From: Micromonospora haikouensis
GTDB lineage: Bacteria; Actinomycetota; Actinomycetes; Mycobacteriales; Micromonosporaceae
Reading direction: 5' to 3'
Assembly (NCBI RefSeq): GCF_900091595.1
Contig: NZ_FMCW01000012.1
Coordinates: 62,001-126,000, forward strand
DNA: 64,000 nucleotides
Shown here: one piece after another, positions 1 to 8,020 of the stretch
How the letters are laid out: each line of letters begins with the position of its first letter
Position numbering within the stretch: position 1 is the first letter of the stretch
Translations under genes and position numbers: made by a program
Notes under the pieces: generated by a model
The model's database searches: none
Told to the model about the DNA's origin: nothing
The model's input: only the letters and a program-made list of their open reading frames with translations

Positions 1-998
1 CGCCCTTCGAGGGCAGCAAGCAGTTCTTCTCCGGCAACGACGACGACCTGGACAACACCCTGACCAGGACGATCGACCTGACCGGGAAGACCTCGGCGGC
101 GCTGTCGCTCAAGGGCCGGTTCGACATCGAGTCCGGCTACGACTACCTCTTCTTCGAGGCGTCGACCGACGGCGGCACCACCTGGGACGCGCTGCCCGGC
201 ACCGTGAACGGCAAGCCGATCCCGCCGGTGTCCGGCAGCGACCCGACCCCGGGCCTCAGCGGCAGCAGCAACGGCGCGTGGACCGACATCAACATCCCGC
301 TCGACGCCCTGACCGGCAAGAGCATCCAGTTCCGGTTCCACTACATCACCGACGGTGGCGTGGCCGAGGGCGGCTTCTTCGGTGACAACATCACCGTGAC
401 CGCCGACGGCCAGACGCTGTCCAGCGACGGCGCCGAGAGCGGCACCGGCGACTGGGCCGCCAAGGGCTGGAGCATCGTCGAGGAGAGCTACACCCGGCTC
501 TTCGACAACTACTACATCGCCGGCCACCGGTCCTACGTCTCGTACGACCAGTACCTCAAGACCGGCCCGTACTACTTCGGCTACGGCAACACCCGCCCGG
601 ACTACGTGGACCACTACGCGTACCAGGAGGGCCTGCTGATCTCGTACTGGAACCTCCGGTTCGCGGACAACGACACGTTCGAGCACCCGGGCGAGGGTCG
701 CAACATGATCATCGACTCGCGTCCGCAGCCGATCTACAACCTGACCGGCAACCCGTGGCGGGCCCGCGTCCAGGTGTACGACGCGCCGTTCAGCACGAAG
801 AAGGCGGACTCGTTCACGCTGCACATCAACGGGCAGGCCCAGTACATCCGGGGTCAGGCCGCGCAGCCGCTGTTCGACGACACCAAGCAGTACTGGTTCC
901 CGGAGCTGCCGAACCACGGCGTCAAGGTCCCGGCCACCGGCACCAAGATCAAGGTGCTGGAGCAGAAGGGCACCTCGATCAAGGTCCGCTTCTCCTGA
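1..998 (+). CDS. M6-family (immune inhibitor A-like) metalloprotease, C-terminal part
   Basis: The last 331 residues of a secreted zinc metalloprotease. The frame is already open at base 3 and ends with TGA at 996-998, so the start and the catalytic HExxH region lie outside the window. The visible part fits the C-terminal half of InhA/M6 proteins: a beta-rich domain containing YDYLFFEASTDGGTTW, a second segment with VSYDQYLKTGPYYFGYG, and a terminal domain with VQVYDAPFSTKKADSFTLHI. M6 enzymes are exported and degrade host or environmental proteins. The high Tyr/Asp/Gly content and lack of Cys suit an extracellular protein. Hairpins and a terminator follow directly. Family confidence is good; the catalytic state cannot be judged. 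Confidence 0.85.
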   Translation, partial: PFEGSKQFFSGNDDDLDNTLTRTIDLTGKTSAALSLKGRFDIESGYDYLFFEASTDGGTTWDALPGTVNGKPIPPVSGSDPTPGLSGSSNGAWTDINIPLDALTGKSIQFRFHYITDGGVAEGGFFGDNITVTADGQTLSSDGAESGTGDWAAKGWSIVEESYTRLFDNYYIAGHRSYVSYDQYLKTGPYYFGYGNTRPDYVDHYAYQEGLLISYWNLRFADNDTFEHPGEGRNMIIDSRPQPIYNLTGNPWRARVQVYDAPFSTKKADSFTLHINGQAQYIRGQAAQPLFDDTKQYWFPELPNHGVKVPATGTKIKVLEQKGTSIKVRFS

Positions 999-1004
999 TC
1001 CGCT

Positions 1005-1044
1005 GATCAGCACGCGCTGATCCATTGATCAGCACGCGCTGATC
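1005..1044. repeat. Tandem pair of identical small hairpins
   Basis: An exactly repeated 19-base unit (TGATCAGCACGCGCTGATC) occurs at 1004-1022 and 1026-1044. Each copy folds as GATCAGC-ACGC-GCTGATC, a 7-bp stem with a 4-base loop. The pair begins just after the protease stop and precedes the stronger terminator hairpin. It may be a 3' stabilising element or part of the terminator. Function is inferred. Confidence 0.6.
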
Positions 1045-1056
1045 GACCGCTCCACC

Positions 1057-1096
1057 GCGATGCCCGGGCAGGCCACCTGCCCGGGCATCGCCCTTT
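1057..1096 (+). terminator. Strong hairpin terminator of the M6 protease gene
   Basis: A perfect 16-bp inverted repeat (arms 1057-1072 and 1076-1091, 3-base loop) centred on TGCCCGGGCA, followed by CCTTT. It lies 58 bases after the protease stop codon. Confidence 0.8.
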
Positions 1097-1118
1097 CGGC
1101 CCCGGTGCTCCGGGGTCC

Positions 1119-1130
1119 TAGGCTGGGGTC
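1119..1130 (+). promoter_or_regulatory. Leaderless -10 element of the alpha/beta hydrolase gene
   Basis: TAGGCT at 1119-1124 matches the actinobacterial TANNNT -10 box and is followed by exactly six bases and then ATG at 1131. No Shine-Dalgarno sequence is present, so transcription probably starts at the A of the start codon. Confidence 0.55.
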
Positions 1131-2063
1131 ATGACCGAGCAGCGCGGCGGGGCCGTCGACGAGTCCTGCGTCCTGACCGAAGGGCCGTGGACGCACCGGT
1201 TCGTCGGGGCGAACGGCAGCCGCTTCCACGTCGTCGAGGCCGGCACCGGCCCGATGGTGCTCCTCCTGCACGGCTTCCCCGAGCACTGGTGGGCCTGGCA
1301 CGACGTGCTGCCGGCCGTCGCCGACGCCGGCTTCCGGGCCGTCGCGGTCGACCTGCGCGGCTACGGGGCCAGCGACAAGCCGCCCCGGGGGTACGACGGC
1401 TACACCCTCGCCGCCGACGTCGCCGGCCTGATCCGGGGCCTCGGCGAACGCTCCGCCACCGTCGTCGGCACCGGCGCCGGCGGCCTGATCGGCTGGACCG
1501 CCGCCTCGTTCCACCCGTCGCTGGTCCGCCGGCTCGTCGTGCTCGGCGCGCCCCACCCCCTGCGGCTGCGGGCCGCGATCTTCGCCGACCCGCGCGGCCA
1601 GTTCGCCGCCGCCACCCCGGCCCTGAAGTTCCAGCTTCCCCGCTACGAGCACGTGCTCACCCGCGACGACGCGGCGGCCGTCGAGGAGATGCTGCGCCGC
1701 TGGGGCGGCCCCCGGTGGGTCGACGGCCCCGACTTCGACGCGTACGCCCGGCGCTGCCGGGAGGCGATGCGGATCCCGCAGGCCGCGTTCTGCGCGCTGG
1801 AGGGCTACCGCTGGGCGTTCCGCTCGGTGCTGCGGCTGCACGGCTACCGGTTCGTGCGGCTGATGCAGAAGCCCCTGGTCACCCCGACGCTGCAACTGCA
1901 CGGCGCGTTGGACGTCGCGTCCCTGCCGCGCACCGCCCAGGGCTCCGGCCGCTACGTGACGGCCCCCTACGAGTGGCGGCTGCTGGACGACGTCGGCCAC
2001 TTCCCGCACGTCGAGGCGCGGGACGTGGTGCTCGGCGAGATCCTGCGCTGGGCGAAGTCCTGA
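1131..2063 (+). CDS. Alpha/beta hydrolase, epoxide-hydrolase-like, atypical nucleophile elbow
   Basis: A 310-residue soluble alpha/beta-fold protein. It has the oxyanion motif HGFPEHWWAWHD (residues about 46-57), the strand-turn VDLRGYGASDKP typical of epoxide hydrolases and haloalkane dehalogenases, and a C-terminal DDVGHFPHVEA carrying the expected catalytic His. The nucleophile elbow reads VVGTGAGGLIG: where epoxide hydrolases have Asp (HDWGG) and esterases Ser, this protein has Gly (codon GGC). It may be catalytically dead, use another residue, or belong to a subfamily with a different role. Start ATG is supported by the leaderless -10 box. Substrate unknown; monocistronic. Confidence 0.85.
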   Translation: MTEQRGGAVDESCVLTEGPWTHRFVGANGSRFHVVEAGTGPMVLLLHGFPEHWWAWHDVLPAVADAGFRAVAVDLRGYGASDKPPRGYDGYTLAADVAGLIRGLGERSATVVGTGAGGLIGWTAASFHPSLVRRLVVLGAPHPLRLRAAIFADPRGQFAAATPALKFQLPRYEHVLTRDDAAAVEEMLRRWGGPRWVDGPDFDAYARRCREAMRIPQAAFCALEGYRWAFRSVLRLHGYRFVRLMQKPLVTPTLQLHGALDVASLPRTAQGSGRYVTAPYEWRLLDDVGHFPHVEARDVVLGEILRWAKS

Positions 2064-2097
2064 GCGGCTCCCGCCCCGACCCTGGCCGCCGGTCGGG

Positions 2098-2460
2098 TCA
2101 GAGCCGCTGCTCGCGCAGGTCGGCGACCGCGCCGGCCGGGGCCCAGCCCTGATAGACCCCGAAGTCGAAGACCTCCAGCCCCATCGCCTGCGCCACCGGC
2201 CACCGGCCACCCGTGTACTCGACCCGCAGCCAGCCGTCGTGCTCGGCGAGGACGATGAACGGCTGGCCCTGCCACGTGCAGGTGGTCCGCACGTACGCCA
2301 GCTCCTCCACCTCGGACGCGGGCAGCACCCGGACGTACCGGCCGGGGCGGATCTCCTCGAACCCCTCGCCGGGCTCGGGCTGGTAGAGCCGCACGTCGTC
2401 GCCGTCGGGGCTGGCCTGGTATTCCCGGCCCCGCCAGCGGGCCACGTAGCCGTCGCGCAT
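2098..2460 (-). CDS. Conserved-type hypothetical protein downstream of SseB-domain gene
   Basis: A 120-residue soluble protein with no signal peptide, membrane segment or family I recognise. It is rich in aromatic residues with several short strand-like stretches (YVARWRGREYQAS, VRLYQPE, GRYVRVLPAS, DGWLRVEYTGGRWPVA), suggesting a small beta-rich fold. Its ATG shares one base with the TGA of the SseB-domain gene upstream, so the two are translationally coupled and probably work together. A partner, chaperone or immunity-like role is possible but is inference only. Confidence 0.75.
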   Translation of the reverse strand: MRDGYVARWRGREYQASPDGDDVRLYQPEPGEGFEEIRPGRYVRVLPASEVEELAYVRTTCTWQGQPFIVLAEHDGWLRVEYTGGRWPVAQAMGLEVFDFGVYQGWAPAGAVADLREQRL

Positions 2461-5400
2461 CAGTCCTCACCGGCCCGACGCCACAGCAGCGCGTCCGTGT
2501 CCAGGGTCGCGACCACCCGTTCGGTGCCGTCCGCCCCGATCCGCCACAGCTGCGCACCGTGCGGCAGCCGGGCGCTGTCCACCTTGAACTCGGCCACCAC
2601 GTCGCTGCTGTCTCCCGGTGCGAAGCCGTTGCCCCGGAATGGTGGACGCTCGATGACCCACCCCTCCATGGCCCGCATGGCGCCCTCGTTCTGGCCGCCG
2701 TACGGGATGCGGTAGAGGCTCGGCCGGTGGGCGGGCCAGCGCAGGACGTAGATCTCCTCCGCGTCCCGCGAGAACGGCGAGCCCGGGTGGCTCAGGCCGA
2801 GCGCGTCGTGCAGCTTGGCCGGGGTGTTCAGGTGGGCCAGCTCGCTGGCCCGGTGCACGAAGCCGGAGACCCGGTCGTAGCCGCGCTCCAGATAGTAGGA
2901 GAGCTGGCTCGGGGCGACGGCCTTCTGCATCACCACCGGCCGGTTCGGGTCGACCGGCGGCGGGACCTGCCGGGACGCGCCGGCCGACGCCTCGGCCGCC
3001 GGCTGCGGCTCCGGCTCGCTCTCGACGTCGTCGCCGAGCCCCACGTCGGCGGCCCAGTTCGCCAGCGCGACGATCTGCTCCCCGGGCAGCTTCGCGCCCA
3101 CCGGGGTGTTGGGGTTCACCGCGAACGACCAGGCGTCGTCCGGCCAGCGGCGGATGAGCTGGGCGAACTTAACCGACACGGTCTCCACCGGGCCGTCGGC
3201 GTGGTCGGCCAGCCGCTCGGCGGAGGTGTAGACCACGACGTAGCGTCCGCCGTCCAGCCGCTCGGTCCGCCAGACGAAGCCCGGCTCGCCGGGGCGGCTG
3301 CCGTCGGCCGAGTCCGGTGCCACCGGGAGCAGCACCCGGGCCAGCAGCAGGGTGGAGAGGAAGGTGTCGGTGCTGCCGGTCCCGGCGGCGGCGAGCAGGT
3401 CCTCCTCGACCTCGTTCGCCGGCTGGAACTCGGGGGCGGGCGACGCGACGAGCTCCGGGCCCTGCTCAGTCACCTGCTCCGGATCGGCGACGACTCCGCT
3501 CGGTGTCGTGGCCTCGCCGGCCGGTGCGGCGCTGTCGGCCGGCGGGGGCCCGTCGGTGGGTGCGGGCCCGTCGGCCGCAGCGGGACCGTCGGACACGTCG
3601 GTCGACGTCGGCAGGTCAGGCGCGGCCGGGATCGGATCGGTGGGGGCGCCCGGCTGGAAGAGGGACCCGGCCGACGGGTCCGGCGTGGGCCGCCTCGACG
3701 GGGTGAACAGGGACACCGTCGCCTCCGCGTCGGCGGTGCCGACGGGCGGGGCGGTGGCTGCGGAGCCGGCCAGGGTGATGGGCGCGGTCGATCCGTCGGC
3801 GGACCCGGCGACGGACGGGTCGCCCCCGACCGGGTCGGGGACCGGCTCGGTCGGCACCGTCGTGCCCAGCGCAACGGTCGGCTCCGGCGGGACCGTCATG
3901 CCCAACGCGACGGTCGCGTCGGGCGAAGTCGTGGTGCCCAACGGAACGGTCAGGTCCGGCGGAGTCGTGGTGGCCAGCGAGACCGTCGCGTCGAGGGAGA
4001 CCGTCGCGTCCGGCGGGGCGACCGGGTCCGGCTCCGCGGCGGGCAGGTCGCGCGCCTCGATGATCGTGCCCTCGATGACGATCGGCGAGAAGGACTGGCG
4101 GGGCGCGGGCGGCGCGGAGACCGGCTCGGCGACCGAGGCGGTCACCTCCTCGACCACTTCCTCGACCGGAGCGGGGCCGGGACGCTCCCGCAGGGGCCGG
4201 GTCGGCTCCTCGTCGACCGCACCGGGGCGGTGGCGCACGAACGCCGGCTCGGCCCCCGGCGCGGGGCCACGACGCGGCAGGTCCTCCGCCACCCCGGCAC
4301 CGGTCGTGCCGAAGGCGCGGGTCGGCTCGTCCGCGCCCGCGCCACCCGCCGGGCCGAAGAGTCCGGCCGCCGCGCCGCCGGCCGCCGCCGCGAAGGAACG
4401 GGTCGGCTCGTCGCCGGGCGGCACGGCCCGGAAGGCCCTGGTCGGCTCCTCCGCCGGCGACGGCCGGGGCGGCACCCGGGGCGGCACGGCGCCACCGGAA
4501 CGCAGGAGGCGGGTCGGCTCGTCCTGGGCCGCAGCGGAGCCGGGCGCGTCTGTCGGCGACGCCGCCGGTGCCGCCCCGGCCCGGGAGATCGGCACCGTCG
4601 GCGGCTCCGGGGCGGGAGCCGGAGCCGGGGCCGGACGGAAGGGCTGGGTCGGTTGCTCGGCGAGCGGGTCCGACGCGGGACGCCGCCGGGGGAACGGCTG
4701 GCCACCGCCGCCGAAGCCCCGGGACTGCGGGGCGGGCCGCTCGGCGGGACGGCGGGGTTCGCCGAGCACCCGGGCCGCGCGGCTGCGACCGGACGCCGGT
4801 TCGAAGAAGGAGCTGGGCTGGTGGGGTGGCCCCGGCGCGGCGGCGGGTGGGCCGTTGCCGGTCGGCGTCGCCTCGCCCGGCGGGACCTCCACGGGCGGCC
4901 GCCGCCGGGGGACGTTCAACCACGCCGAGCCGCCCGGCGCAGGCTCGCCGCCGGGCGTACCGGCGGGGGCGGCGGAGGCGGGAGCGGGCCCGGCATCGCG
5001 GGCCCGGCCGCCCCCCGGCCCGTCCGGGCGCGGCGGGGCCGGGGGCAGGTCGGCCCCCTGCGGGCGGGGCGGGGCCGCCGGCGACACGGTGAGCCGGGTG
5101 GTGGGCGTGCCGGCGACGTCGGCGGGCCCGGTGGTCGGTGTGCCCGGCAGCGGGCCCACGGCCGCCGCGCCGGGCGCGGGCGACACCGGCGCGTCCCGGC
5201 CGGGGACCACCGCGGTGGCCCGGGCCTTCGCGGCGGACTCGACGCGGTCGAGGCGGGCGCGGGCACCGAGGGTGCGGCCCGGCAGCCGCACGTCGCCCCT
5301 GGAGAGCTGGGAGACGAACCAGGCGGGCAGGTAGCCCTCGATGGGCAGCCCCGGGTTGACCGCCAGCCACCACTCGTGGTTGGGCCATTCGGCGGCGAGG

Positions 5401-5669
5401 TCGGCGTACGCGCTGCGCCGGGCGGGCGCGGGGTTGCCGCCGAGGCAGGCCCGCAGCGCGGCGGGCGACGTGAAGGCCAGCACGTGCGTCCGGCCGCCGG
5501 TGGTCCAGGTGCCCCACCCCATCGGGACCTGCCCGGCCAGGGCCTCCGCGGAGACCGGCAGCAGCAGGTCGGTGCGGGCCAGGATCCGGAAGTAGAGCTC
5601 CTGGTCGTTGGCGCGGAGGGCGTCCCGCATCGCCGCTTCGGCCTCGGTAGCCGGCTCCCAGTCGGTCAC
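2460..5669 (-). CDS. Large SseB-domain protein with Thr-motif-rich disordered linker
   Basis: A 1069-residue cytoplasmic protein. An SseB-like domain lies at about residues 10-130 (ELYFRILARTDLLLPV, WWLAVNPGLPIEGYLP), a second at about 785-910 (FLSTLLLARVLLPV, WSFAVNPNTPVGAKLP), and an unrecognised C-terminal domain at about 930-1069 contains RGYDRVSGFVHR and RLPHGAQLWRI. Between the SseB domains is a roughly 600-residue Pro/Ala/Gly-rich region with repeated Thr motifs (EEPTRAF/DEPTRSF types, and ATVSL/ATVAL types). I chose the GTG at 5669 because GGGAGGAGAGG precedes it; an upstream ATG at 5690 is in frame but sits before that ribosome site. It is divergent from the mycosin gene, hinting at a type VII secretion link. 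The long open frame on the opposite strand is an antisense artefact of GC bias. Confidence 0.8.
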   Translation of the reverse strand: MTDWEPATEAEAAMRDALRANDQELYFRILARTDLLLPVSAEALAGQVPMGWGTWTTGGRTHVLAFTSPAALRACLGGNPAPARRSAYADLAAEWPNHEWWLAVNPGLPIEGYLPAWFVSQLSRGDVRLPGRTLGARARLDRVESAAKARATAVVPGRDAPVSPAPGAAAVGPLPGTPTTGPADVAGTPTTRLTVSPAAPPRPQGADLPPAPPRPDGPGGGRARDAGPAPASAAPAGTPGGEPAPGGSAWLNVPRRRPPVEVPPGEATPTGNGPPAAAPGPPHQPSSFFEPASGRSRAARVLGEPRRPAERPAPQSRGFGGGGQPFPRRRPASDPLAEQPTQPFRPAPAPAPAPEPPTVPISRAGAAPAASPTDAPGSAAAQDEPTRLLRSGGAVPPRVPPRPSPAEEPTRAFRAVPPGDEPTRSFAAAAGGAAAGLFGPAGGAGADEPTRAFGTTGAGVAEDLPRRGPAPGAEPAFVRHRPGAVDEEPTRPLRERPGPAPVEEVVEEVTASVAEPVSAPPAPRQSFSPIVIEGTIIEARDLPAAEPDPVAPPDATVSLDATVSLATTTPPDLTVPLGTTTSPDATVALGMTVPPEPTVALGTTVPTEPVPDPVGGDPSVAGSADGSTAPITLAGSAATAPPVGTADAEATVSLFTPSRRPTPDPSAGSLFQPGAPTDPIPAAPDLPTSTDVSDGPAAADGPAPTDGPPPADSAAPAGEATTPSGVVADPEQVTEQGPELVASPAPEFQPANEVEEDLLAAAGTGSTDTFLSTLLLARVLLPVAPDSADGSRPGEPGFVWRTERLDGGRYVVVYTSAERLADHADGPVETVSVKFAQLIRRWPDDAWSFAVNPNTPVGAKLPGEQIVALANWAADVGLGDDVESEPEPQPAAEASAGASRQVPPPVDPNRPVVMQKAVAPSQLSYYLERGYDRVSGFVHRASELAHLNTPAKLHDALGLSHPGSPFSRDAEEIYVLRWPAHRPSLYRIPYGGQNEGAMRAMEGWVIERPPFRGNGFAPGDSSDVVAEFKVDSARLPHGAQLWRIGADGTERVVATLDTDALLWRRAGED

Positions 5670-5711
5670 GGCCACCTCTCCTCCCGCCATCAGGCCATAG
5701 CCATCGCGTAC

Positions 5712-5739
5712 AACCTACAAGGTGGTAACAAGATCACAA
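5712..5739 (-). promoter_or_regulatory. Candidate promoter of the SseB-domain gene
   Basis: On the minus strand, TTGTGA (5734-5739), a 16-base spacer and TAGGTT (5712-5717) resemble -35 and -10 boxes. They lie about 45 bases upstream of the GTG start in the otherwise GC-poor gap between two divergent genes. Confidence 0.35.
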
Positions 5740-5819
5740 TGGCTGGCCGGGGACGCCCCGCCGGACAATCCGGATGCGGATAACATCCGGTTTCGAAGCC
5801 GACACGATACGGAGGCGTG

Positions 5820-7025
5820 ATGCCCCGGCCCACCGCGCGTCCGGCCCTCGCCGCAGCGGCCGCGGCCCTGTTGGCCGCCCTACCCGTCGCCCCGGCGCAG
5901 GCGGCTGGCGCGCATCGCGCCGCCCCCGGCTGCGCCACCCCGCCGGCCCCGGCACGGCCGGTCGCGGCCACCCCGTGGCCGCAGCAACGGTACGCCCCGC
6001 AGCGGCTCGCCGCGCTGGCCAGCGGGGCCGGCGTCACCGTCGGGGTGATCGACTCAGGCGTGGACCGCCGGCACCCGCAACTGGCCGGGCGGGTCACCGC
6101 CGGGGCCGACTTCCTCGACCCGGGCGGCGACGGCAGCGGCGACTGCGCCGGGCACGGCACCGGTGTGGCGAGCATCATCGCGGCCGAGCCCCGCGCCGGC
6201 GTCGCGTTCCAGGGCCTCGCGCCGGGCGCCCGCATCCTGCCCGTACGCGTCAGCGAGCAGCAGGTGGTCGAGGGGCGCGAGTCGGGGCGCACGGTCAGCG
6301 CCGCCGACTTCGCCCGGGCGATCCGCTGGGCGGTCGACCACGGGGCCGACGTGGTGAACCTCTCCGTCGTGCTCTACACCGACAACCCGGCCGTCCGGGC
6401 GGCGGTCGGCTATGCCGTCGCGCGGGACGTGGTCGTGGTGGCCGCCGCCGGCAACCTGCACGACAGCGGCGACCCGCGACCGTACCCGGCGGCGTACGAC
6501 GGGGTGCTGGGGGTGGGTGCGATCGGCGCCGACGGCCGGCGGGCCGACTTCTCGCAGACCGGCCCGTACGTCGACCTGGTCGCCCCGGGCGGCGAGGTGC
6601 TGATGGCCGCCCCGGGGCAGGGTCACCGCCGGGCCGAGGGCACCAGCTATGCCGCCCCGTTCGTGGCGGCCACCGCCGCCCTCGTCCGGCAGTACCGGCC
6701 GGAGTTGACGGCTGGGCAGGTGACGCGGCAGATCCTCGCCACGGTCGACCCGGCACCCGGCGGCGGGTACGGCGCGGGGGTGCTCAACCCGTACCGGGCG
6801 GTCACCGAGACGTGGGCGGGCCCGCAGGGGCCGGCTAGACAGGCCGTGGCCCTGCCTGCGGGCGAGGTCGACCCGGCGCTGGTCGCCCGTCAGGCCCGGC
6901 GGGCGGCGGCCCGGGACCGGGCGGTGGTCGTCGCGGCCGTCGCCGGGGCGGCCGTGGCGAGCGCGGTGCTGCTGGCGGTGGTGCTGCCCCGGGGCGGTCG
7001 CCGCCGCTGGCGGCCGGCGGCCTGA
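5820..7025 (+). CDS. mycP: Mycosin: type VII secretion-associated subtilisin-like serine protease
   Basis: A membrane-anchored S8 protease of about 401 residues that accompanies ESX secretion systems. An N-terminal signal peptide (Ala-rich, ending near APAQAAGA) is followed by the protease domain with the full triad: Asp in GVIDSGVDRRHP, His in CAGHGTGVAS, Ser in GTSYAAPFVA. A C-terminal membrane helix (VVVAAVAGAAVASAVLLAVV) ends in a basic GGRRRWR tail. This order and length match mycosins. ATG at 5820 is preferred over GTG at 5817 because GGAGG at 5811-5815 leaves only one base before the latter. In mycobacteria MycP stabilises the ESX core and cleaves a substrate. Here it faces two WXG100 genes in convergent orientation. 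Confidence 0.92.
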   Translation: MPRPTARPALAAAAAALLAALPVAPAQAAGAHRAAPGCATPPAPARPVAATPWPQQRYAPQRLAALASGAGVTVGVIDSGVDRRHPQLAGRVTAGADFLDPGGDGSGDCAGHGTGVASIIAAEPRAGVAFQGLAPGARILPVRVSEQQVVEGRESGRTVSAADFARAIRWAVDHGADVVNLSVVLYTDNPAVRAAVGYAVARDVVVVAAAGNLHDSGDPRPYPAAYDGVLGVGAIGADGRRADFSQTGPYVDLVAPGGEVLMAAPGQGHRRAEGTSYAAPFVAATAALVRQYRPELTAGQVTRQILATVDPAPGGGYGAGVLNPYRAVTETWAGPQGPARQAVALPAGEVDPALVARQARRAAARDRAVVVAAVAGAAVASAVLLAVVLPRGGRRRWRPAA

Positions 7026-7101
7026 CCGGCTGCGGTGGCGGCGCCCGGCGTTGCCGCCGAACGCCGCCGTCGCCGCCGCTCACCGGAGCGGGCCGCCGCG
7101 C

Positions 7102-7395
7102 TCACTGGAACAGGTTGACGTTCCGCTTCTCGGTGTCGAGGTAGTCGTGCGCGGAGTCGTCGACCGCGAGCTTGATGTCGCGCAGCATCGCCTGGAGGTC
7201 CTGCGAGGCGGAGCGCCACCGGGCCTGCCGCTGCTCGTACGCCTGACGGGCCTCGCCGTCCCAGCTCGCCACCAGCGGGGCGGCGTCGCGTTCGAGCTGG
7301 CCGAGCTGGCTGTCCAGCGTGTTCAACGCCCGCTGGATGTCGGCGCCCGCCTGCTGCAGCGCGGCGAAGTTGACGACCAGAACCCCATGGTCCAT
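7102..7395 (-). CDS. WXG100-family (ESAT-6-like) protein
   Basis: A 97-residue helical-hairpin protein of the ESAT-6/CFP-10 superfamily, the usual small substrates of type VII secretion. The turn motif appears as LVASWDGEARQAY at about residues 40-52 (W-x-G), flanked by helices rich in Ala, Gln and Leu. A tail with YLDTEKRNVNLFQ could hold a weak YxxxD/E-like export signal (YLDTE). GGGGATC precedes the ATG. It is the second gene of a minus-strand pair with the other WXG100 gene, 25 bases apart, suggesting a heterodimer. Confidence 0.92.
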   Translation of the reverse strand: MDHGVLVVNFAALQQAGADIQRALNTLDSQLGQLERDAAPLVASWDGEARQAYEQRQARWRSASQDLQAMLRDIKLAVDDSAHDYLDTEKRNVNLFQ

Positions 7396-7420
7396 CGGAT
7401 GATCCCCTTTCCGGGAGGTG

Positions 7421-7750
7421 CTACAGCGGCAGCTGGATGCCGCGGTTGGTGCCGGCGACCCGGCTGGCGGCTTCGTTGTCGGACACGTCGTACTGCTGGC
7501 CGGCGGTGCGGATGGCGGTGGCGGTCTCCCGCAGGGCCCGCTGCAACGCCGCCTGGTCCTGCGACCACTGCCGCTTCACCTGCTCGAACGAGCGCCCGCC
7601 GGCACCCCGCCAGGCCTGCTGCAACACCTCCAGCTCTGCCAGCAGGCCGGTCAGCATGGCCTGCAGGGACTGGTCAACCTGCTCGAACTTCGCGGCGGTC
7701 TGCTGCATCACCGCGGCTTCTGCCTGGGTCTGGGACACCCCGGACGTCAC
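7421..7750 (-). CDS. WXG100-family protein, partner of the adjacent gene
   Basis: A 109-residue WXG100 protein. The start is the GTG at 7750, because GAGGAG lies five bases upstream; an ATG at 7825 would add a 25-residue Arg-rich stretch unlike the family. The central motif is LQQAWRGAGGRSFEQV (W-x-G), between two amphipathic helices beginning SQTQAEAAVMQQTAAKFEQVD and continuing KRQWSQDQAALQRAL. The C-terminus GTNRGIQLPL lies beyond the second helix. It is the first gene of the pair and probably forms a heterodimer with the downstream protein for ESX export. Confidence 0.9.
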   Translation of the reverse strand: MTSGVSQTQAEAAVMQQTAAKFEQVDQSLQAMLTGLLAELEVLQQAWRGAGGRSFEQVKRQWSQDQAALQRALRETATAIRTAGQQYDVSDNEAASRVAGTNRGIQLPL

Positions 7751-7943
7751 CTCGTCTCCTCGATCGTGGCTGGCCGTCGGACGCGCCCGCGGCGGACGCG
7801 CCGCTCGCCTGTCCCGGCGGCGCACCGGGGCGGGACAGGGTCAGCCGATTCGTCGCTGACGGTAGCGGCCCGATGGCGGTTCTGCTACCCCGCCCCGCTC
7901 CCCTGTGGACAACCTCGGCTCCCGTGATCTCGGGGTGGAACCA

Positions 7944-7949
7944 TACGAT
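7944..7949 (+). promoter_or_regulatory. Candidate -10 box of eccE
   Basis: TACGAT matches TANNNT and lies 72 bases upstream of the eccE start, in the divergent gap between the WXG100 pair and eccE. No clear -35 hexamer was seen. Confidence 0.25.
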
Positions 7950-8020
7950 GACGCTGCGGAACCGCCCGCGGTCACGCCCCGGGCCACGGCGGCGTTCCGG
8001 GCGGGCGTTGAGGAGGCGCG

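Noticed and set aside
2559..5783. Very long plus-strand open frame opposite the SseB gene
   Set aside because: Its translation is Gly/Arg-rich without domains. It is an antisense artefact of high GC, whereas the minus-strand frame has recognisable SseB domains and a ribosome site.
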